Assembly: GCA_019359125.1 (NCBI GenBank)
Contig: JAHHHY010000009.1
Coordinates: forward strand, 1 to 64,000
Source of the DNA: Pleurocapsa minor GSE-CHR-MK 17-07R
Lineage (GTDB): Bacteria; Chloroflexota; Anaerolineae; Aggregatilineales; Phototrophicaceae
Direction of reading: 5' to 3'
DNA: 64,000 bases
Numbering within the stretch: position 1 is the stretch's first letter; each line of letters starts with the position of its first letter. A model generated the notes under the pieces. That model was given only the letters and a program-made list of their open reading frames with translations, did not search any database and had not been told where the DNA came from. The position numbers and the translations under genes were made by a program. Positions 59,411 through 64,000 of this stretch are shown here, piece by piece.

Positions 59411-60490
59411 ATGCCTGACTACCATCGACGCAGTATCGAGATTATTCGCGCAGAGCAGTTTGACGGCGCCTATGCCGCCAGCATGAGTTTCTCCCAGTAT
59501 GGGTATTCGTGGCTGCGCGACGGCGCGTGGATCGCGCATGGCATGGATGCCGCCGGGCAGGCCGACAGCGCGCGCGCTTTTCATCAGTGGGCGGCGCGCA
59601 CGCTGCTGCGTTACAGCGGCAAGGTCGATGCGCTGCTGGACAAGCTGGCGCGCGGCGAGACGCTGCACGAAAGCGATTATCTGCCCACCCGCTTCGAGCT
59701 GGACGGGCGCATTGGCCAGGAAGACTGGCCCGATTTTCAGCTGGACGGCTACGGCGCATGGCTGTGGGGTCTGGTGCAGCACGTGAACAAACATGATGAC
59801 CGCGCCTTATGGGACGAAGCCTGTCCTGCGGTCAGCCTGCTGGTGCGCTATCTGGCGGCCCTGTGGCCGTCCCCCAATTACGACTGCTGGGAAGAACATC
59901 GCCAGCAGGTGCATCCGGCCACGCTGGCCGCGCTCTACGGCGGGCTGACCGCTGTGCGCACACTCGCGCCTGAGTTGGTGCCCGTTGGACTGCCCGAAGC
60001 CATCCGCGTGTTCGTGCTGGCACACGGCGTGGCGGCTGACGGCCATTTCATGAAATTTCTGGGCAATGCCAACGTGGATGCCAGCCTGCTCTGGCTGGCG
60101 CTGCCGTATCGGCTGGTTGAAGTCGATGATCCCCGTTTCCTGAAAACTCTGGATAAAATTGAACATGACATTCATCGTGCGGGCGGCGGCGTGTATCGCT
60201 ACCGCGCCGACACGTATTTTGGCGGCGGCGAATGGCTGCTGCTGACGCTCTGGCTGGCCTGGGCGCGGCTGGAGCTGGGCCAGGTTGATGAGGCGCGCCG
60301 GTTGGTCGCCTGGGTCGAGTCGCAGGCCGGGCCGGATGGCGCCATGCCGGAGCAGGTGGCCGGCCATCTGCTGGCCCCGGAATATTACGACCAGTGGGTG
60401 CAGAAATGGGGCACATCCGCCTCGCCGCTGCTCTGGTCGCATGGCATGTATTTATGGCTGACTTCTCTGCTGAAGGAACGTTCAGAATGA
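59411..60490 (+). CDS. GH15-like glucoamylase-type glycoside hydrolase
   Basis: A 359-residue (alpha/alpha)6-barrel protein of the GH15 type. YSWLRDGAWIAHGMDAAGQA is the conserved lead-in, DGYGAWLWGLVQHV the substrate-side helix, DCWEEHRQQVHPATLAALYG carries the probable general acid Glu, and GPDGAMPEQVAGHLLAPEYY with the second Glu, then SPLLWSHGMYLWLT, completes the family pattern. It would release glucose from alpha-glucosides; lacking a signal peptide it works inside the cell on imported sugar. It overlaps the GH31 gene by 4 bp. Confidence 0.82.
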   Translation: MPDYHRRSIEIIRAEQFDGAYAASMSFSQYGYSWLRDGAWIAHGMDAAGQADSARAFHQWAARTLLRYSGKVDALLDKLARGETLHESDYLPTRFELDGRIGQEDWPDFQLDGYGAWLWGLVQHVNKHDDRALWDEACPAVSLLVRYLAALWPSPNYDCWEEHRQQVHPATLAALYGGLTAVRTLAPELVPVGLPEAIRVFVLAHGVAADGHFMKFLGNANVDASLLWLALPYRLVEVDDPRFLKTLDKIEHDIHRAGGGVYRYRADTYFGGGEWLLLTLWLAWARLELGQVDEARRLVAWVESQAGPDGAMPEQVAGHLLAPEYYDQWVQKWGTSASPLLWSHGMYLWLTSLLKERSE

Positions 60491-62643
60491 CCACAATTGT
60501 GCATACCCCGCTTGGACAGGAACATCCGTACGAGCATGTGCCGGAGGAGCGTTTCCCGCGCCAGCCGCTGGCCGGCGAGCCGTTTACCGTCGGGATTGTC
60601 ACCCGGCCTGCGGGGGCGGCCGAGGCGGTGCGTGTGCATTACCGCGTCAACGACGCGCCGGAAATCAGCATGCCCGCCATCCATCAGGCCGACTGGCAGC
60701 AGAAGCAGGAGGAGGGTGTGGGGGCAGAATTCCTGGAGCGCATGGTGCGCATCGACCAGGATGTGTGGCATGCCGCGCTGACTGCGCCCGCGTTTGGCGA
60801 CACGCTCACGTACTGGTTTGACGCCGATGGCGTGACCAGCGACGTCTATACCGTGCGCGGCGAGTCGTGGGTTGCTGCGGATGCGGCCGCGTTTCAGCCC
60901 GTGCTGCATGGCGACGCGTCCGGCTGGTCGGGCGCCGTGCGTGCCGAATTCCTCACCGATGGCGTGACTCCCCGCCGCGTCCGCCTGACGTTTGCGTGCG
61001 CGCCCGACGAGCGCTTCTTCGGCCTGGGCGAACGCTTCAACGCCCTCGATCAGCGCGGCAATGTGCTGGATGTGCGCGTGTATGAGCAGTACAAAAACCA
61101 GGACAAGCGCACCTATATGCCCATCCCGTTCCTGCTCTCGTCGGCGGGCTTTGGCCTGTTTGTGGACAGCAAACGCTGGATGCAGTTTGACCTGGCGGCC
61201 TCGTCGCCCGACCAGTGGACGCTGGAGGCCGATCTCGGGCCGGATGGCGCGCTGCCGCTGCACGCCTTCACCGCGGCCGATCCGCTGGACATCATCGCCG
61301 CGTTCACGCGCCACACCGGGCCGGCCGCGCTGCCGCCCGAATGGTCGTTTGGCCTGTGGATGAGCAGCAACGAGTGGAATTCGCAGGCGCGCGTCGAGCA
61401 GGAAGTGCGCACGTCGCTGGAAAACGGGATTCAGCCGTCGGTCGTGGTGATCGAGGCCTGGAGCGACGAAACCACCTTCTATATATGGAATGATGCCGAG
61501 TATGCTGCCAGGCCCGGAGCCGAGGCGTTTTCGCTGGGCGACTTCACCTTTCCGGCGGGCGGCAAGTGGCCCGACCCGAAAGGCATGGTCGACTGGCTGC
61601 ACAGCCTGGGCATCCGCATCCTGCTGTGGCAGATTCCCGTGCTCAAAGTGCTGGAAGCGCCGCATGCCCAGCATGAGGCCGACCACGCGCATTTTACCGG
61701 GTCCGGCTTTGGCGTGCGCGAGGCCGATGGGGCGCCGCACAAGGTGCGCCCGTTCTGGTTCCGCAACGGCTATATCTGGGATGTGACCAACCCGGCCGAG
61801 CGTGACTGGTGGCTGAACAAACGCGCCTATCTGCTGGATGATGTGGGCATCGACGGCTTCAAGACCGATGGCGGCGAGCATATGTGGGGCACAGACACCC
61901 GCTTTGCCGATGGCCGCACGGGTGCCGAACTGTGGAACGAATATCCACAGTTGTACACCAGCGCGTATTACGAATTCGCCCGCGAGAAGCGCGACGGCCT
62001 GACCTTCAGCCGCTCCGGCTTCACAGGCTCGCAGCGCGCGCCGATGCACTGGGCGGGCGATGAGAACTCGACCTGGGACGCCTTCCGCCATTCGATTTTC
62101 GCCGGGCTGAGCGCGGCCGTCTCCGGGATTCCCTTCTGGGGCTGGGACTTCGGCGGCTTCAGCGGCGAGATTCCCACCGCCGAGCTGTATCTGCGCGCGG
62201 CGGCGATGGCCGTCTTCTGCCCAGTGCTGCAATACCACTCGGAATACAATCCGAAGCGCGACCCCAGCCGCGACCGCACGCAATGGAACATCCAGAAGCT
62301 GACCGGCGATGCGCGCGTGATACCCGTGTTCAAAGAACTGATGGCGGTGCGCGAGAAGCTGCTGCCCTATGTGTGGGCCGAGGCCCAGCACAGCGCCGCA
62401 TCTGGCGAGCCGATGATGCGCCCGCTGAAGCTGTGGCACGCGGAAGCAAATGACTATCAGTATTATTTTGGCCGCGACCTGCTGGTTTGCCCGGTGGTCG
62501 AGCCGGGCGTAAACAGCGCGTCGTGCTGGCTGCCTGCCGGTGACTGGGTCGATTTCTGGACGGGCGAGACGATCTCAGGCGGGGCTGTCGTGCAGGTCGA
62601 CGTGCCGATCGGGCGCATCCCCGTCTTCCGCAAGGCGACATAA
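60487..62643 (+). CDS. GH31-family glycoside hydrolase (alpha-glucosidase/xylosidase type)
   Basis: A 718-residue GH31 enzyme. The N-terminal beta-sandwich has ERFFGLGERFNALDQRGNVL, the barrel GLWMSSNEWNSQARVEQEVR, GIDGFKTDGGEHMW with the nucleophile Asp, and FSRSGFTGSQRAPMHWAGDE with the general-acid Asp just after (WAGD). WGWDFGGFSGEIPTAELYLR follows. GH31 members hydrolyse alpha-glucosides or alpha-xylosides; the substrate class is not settled by these motifs. ATG overlaps the GH15 stop (ATGA). No signal peptide, so cytosolic. Confidence 0.9.
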   Translation: MTTIVHTPLGQEHPYEHVPEERFPRQPLAGEPFTVGIVTRPAGAAEAVRVHYRVNDAPEISMPAIHQADWQQKQEEGVGAEFLERMVRIDQDVWHAALTAPAFGDTLTYWFDADGVTSDVYTVRGESWVAADAAAFQPVLHGDASGWSGAVRAEFLTDGVTPRRVRLTFACAPDERFFGLGERFNALDQRGNVLDVRVYEQYKNQDKRTYMPIPFLLSSAGFGLFVDSKRWMQFDLAASSPDQWTLEADLGPDGALPLHAFTAADPLDIIAAFTRHTGPAALPPEWSFGLWMSSNEWNSQARVEQEVRTSLENGIQPSVVVIEAWSDETTFYIWNDAEYAARPGAEAFSLGDFTFPAGGKWPDPKGMVDWLHSLGIRILLWQIPVLKVLEAPHAQHEADHAHFTGSGFGVREADGAPHKVRPFWFRNGYIWDVTNPAERDWWLNKRAYLLDDVGIDGFKTDGGEHMWGTDTRFADGRTGAELWNEYPQLYTSAYYEFAREKRDGLTFSRSGFTGSQRAPMHWAGDENSTWDAFRHSIFAGLSAAVSGIPFWGWDFGGFSGEIPTAELYLRAAAMAVFCPVLQYHSEYNPKRDPSRDRTQWNIQKLTGDARVIPVFKELMAVREKLLPYVWAEAQHSAASGEPMMRPLKLWHAEANDYQYYFGRDLLVCPVVEPGVNSASCWLPAGDWVDFWTGETISGGAVVQVDVPIGRIPVFRKAT

Positions 62644-62699
62644 AGCAGACGCTGGTTGGGGGGATACCTTCGTTCCGAATCGCCAGGGATTATGTCCCC

Positions 62700-62727
62700 G
62701 TAGTGGCTTGGCATGCCAAGCCACTAC
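62700..62727. repeat. Family A palindrome with compensated arm change
   Basis: GTAGTGGCTTGGCATGCCAA plus GCCACTAC is a perfect 28-bp palindrome. It differs from the one at 54390-54417 only by G-to-T in one arm and the matching C-to-A in the other. Confidence 0.85.
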
Positions 62728-62758
62728 TACCCACAAGACGCTGTGACTCTACAGCCGC

Positions 62759-62858
62759 CGCTGTGGTTGCTTCGCTGAATCTGCACCCCAGGACGTTGCA
62801 TTTCAGTCCCTTCAGGGACTTGGGCTTCTCGTAGCCTGAGGTTTTGAACCTCAGGCGG
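62759..62858. repeat. Family B repeat
   Basis: Hairpins AGTCCCTTCAGGGACT (62805-62820) and CCTGAGGTTTTGAACCTCAG+G (62835-62855), with GGTTGCTTCGC ahead, repeat one half of the composite element at 41012-41183. The stem arms differ from that copy on both sides together. Confidence 0.75.
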
Positions 62859-62921
62859 CGAGGGCGGGTGGGTGCCTGCCGTGCACACCGCACGATGTGG
62901 GGACACAGGCGCAGAATGGAC

Positions 62922-63743
62922 TTACCCCTCCGCCATCTCCAGCACCTGCGCCATCAGCGCCCGGCTGAGCTGCACGGCCTGCCCGTTATGCTCGGTCAGG
63001 ATGCGCTCCAGCGTGGCGTGCCAGCCGTCGGGCATGACCGGCAGCATCGACGCCATCGTCAGCATCCATTTGGCGCTGGCCTCCCAGCGGCCGTTCAGCG
63101 CGAACAGCGCCCGAATCAGCGCGGTCGCGTCTTCCTGCAAATAGGTCAGCAGGGCGAGCGATTCGCCGCGCGCGGCCAGGCGCAGCATGGTCGTGTGGCG
63201 TTCGTCATTGGTGGCCAGCTTGCGCAGGTCATCCAGCAGCCGTTTACGCAGATTAGGCGGATACAGCGCCGCCGCCTCCTGCCACTGGCCCAGCAGGCCA
63301 TTCGTGCGCAGGGGCACCGCCGAGACGACAATTTCGGCCAGCGTCAGGGCTTTCAGGTCGTACACTTTTCCCTGCAAAATCGGCGTCAGCGAGTTTTCCA
63401 GCGCGGCGTACGTCTGCCACCCGGCCTCCACGCTGACCCCCTGAAACACGCCTGAAATCCAGTATGAATCATCCTGGCGCGGCTTGAAGTGCAGCACGTA
63501 ATCGCGCACGCCCATGCTGTACAGCCATTCGGCGCGGTCGTCTGGCGCGGGCAGTGCTTCTACCCAAAAGTTAATTTCCAGGTCGCTGTCGGCATCGGCC
63601 AGCCCGCGCGCGGCCGAGCCGGTCAGCGCGATTTCCTGGCCCAGCGTGATCGGGCAGCTGCGCGTCAGGAGCAGCGCCAGCGTCAGGCGCTGTCGGCTTT
63701 CAGGCGTGGCATATTCTGGCAGTGCGGATTCTGCTGAGGTCAT
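62922..63743 (-). CDS. Nucleotidyltransferase-fold protein
   Basis: A 273-residue protein with a Pol-beta-type nucleotidyltransferase N-terminal domain: ALTGSAARGLADADSDLEIN is the G-S-x-x-x-G...D-x-D motif (GSAARG, DSDLE), which binds metal and NTP. The helical C-terminal part (LRKRLLDDLRKLATNDERHT and LALLTYLQEDATALIRALFA) resembles aminoglycoside/lincosamide nucleotidyltransferases and their many relatives of unknown target. ATG 63743 is preferred over an upstream frame to 63791. No other gene in an obvious operon. Confidence 0.7.
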   Translation of the reverse strand: MTSAESALPEYATPESRQRLTLALLLTRSCPITLGQEIALTGSAARGLADADSDLEINFWVEALPAPDDRAEWLYSMGVRDYVLHFKPRQDDSYWISGVFQGVSVEAGWQTYAALENSLTPILQGKVYDLKALTLAEIVVSAVPLRTNGLLGQWQEAAALYPPNLRKRLLDDLRKLATNDERHTTMLRLAARGESLALLTYLQEDATALIRALFALNGRWEASAKWMLTMASMLPVMPDGWHATLERILTEHNGQAVQLSRALMAQVLEMAEG

Positions 63744-63864
63744 CCGGGATTCTCGCTGCTGTAAGCTGTTTACTAATCTATTTCTTTGCACAGTGTAACA
63801 TTATTGGCCATAATTCACCGATGAAGGTTGGCAAAAACTTACCGTATTCGAGATTGGTTGCTCC

Positions 63865-64000
63865 ATGCGTATTGTCATGTTCTCGATCACCCCGCTGTTC
63901 CCGGATCACGACATGGGCGGCGGACAAAAGCATCTGCGCCGAATCGCGATGCATCTGGCCGAGATGGGGCACCAGATCACCATTCTGTGCACCCGCCGGG
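63865..64000 (+). CDS. Glycosyltransferase family 4/1 (N-terminal fragment, cut by window edge)
   Basis: The frame from ATG 63865 starts MRIVMFSITPLFPDHDMGGG and QKHLRRIAMHLAEMGHQITI, the start of GT-B-fold glycosyltransferases of the GT4/GT1 group (acceptor-binding Rossmann half, G-G-x-x motif). Only 45 codons are inside the window. It is divergent from the nucleotidyltransferase gene. Confidence 0.7.
   Translation, partial: MRIVMFSITPLFPDHDMGGGQKHLRRIAMHLAEMGHQITILCTRR

Overview
The window looks like chromosomal DNA of a GC-rich member of the Chloroflexota, most likely an Anaerolineae-type lineage. This is inferred from gene content and was not tested by phylogeny. The pointers are several Uma2-family genes, a DUF4388 protein paired with a small GTPase, SH3-repeat and formylglycine-enzyme-fold surface proteins, and many long palindromic intergenic repeats. 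No rRNA, tRNA, CRISPR array or replication origin was recognised.

Layout. Positions 1-3150 hold an IS110-type transposase end, a PPOX-class flavoprotein, a RAYT transposase followed directly by REP-like palindromes, and a PLP aminotransferase. Positions 3400-10560 are accessory in character: two tandem unknown paralogues, three intact Uma2 genes, a fourth Uma2 copy gutted by an insertion carrying an IS fragment and a WD40 membrane protein, an SMI1/KNR4 protein, a VOC protein under a LexA-type operator, and ilvD. Positions 10567-18110 carry a YhhN-family membrane protein, a flavin amine oxidase, a DsbA/FrnE-like thiol oxidoreductase with an in-frame TGA at the first redox cysteine, a PAS/GAF histidine kinase, an orphan phage portal gene with an in-frame TAG, and an orphan metal ABC permease. 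Positions 18238-21932 encode an SH3/chitosanase-like hydrolase and a copper-delivery cluster (cupredoxin-like, double PCuAC, SCO1) that fits assembly of a CuA-type oxidase.

Positions 22163-34518 are mixed housekeeping: alpha/beta hydrolase, GTPase/DUF4388 pair, DUF1269 pair, deoxyribose-phosphate aldolase, RsmG, DegT aminotransferase, a short LexA-like HTH protein, an ECF sigma factor with an overlapping partner, a trans-sulfuration enzyme and an M19 dipeptidase. Positions 34685-48842 are rich in exported proteins: a thrombospondin-type-3/DGSV-repeat protein, a heparinase-like enzyme, SH3, LysM and propeller proteins, a formylglycine-enzyme-fold protein and an Flp pilin. A second large histidine kinase, LutB and a DUF423 protein follow.

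Positions 54586-62643 form a sugar locus: ROK repressor, two ABC permeases, a binding protein, GH15 and GH31 enzymes, with matching candidate ROK operators ahead of the repressor and of the first permease. The window ends with a nucleotidyltransferase and the start of a glycosyltransferase.

The most notable observations are the probable selenoprotein at 12760-13374 (TGA in the U-P-W-C motif with a SECIS-like hairpin), the RAYT gene with covarying palindromes across the whole window, the shared 16-bp LexA-type operator at two distant loci, the gutted Uma2 copy, and the amber-interrupted orphan portal gene.
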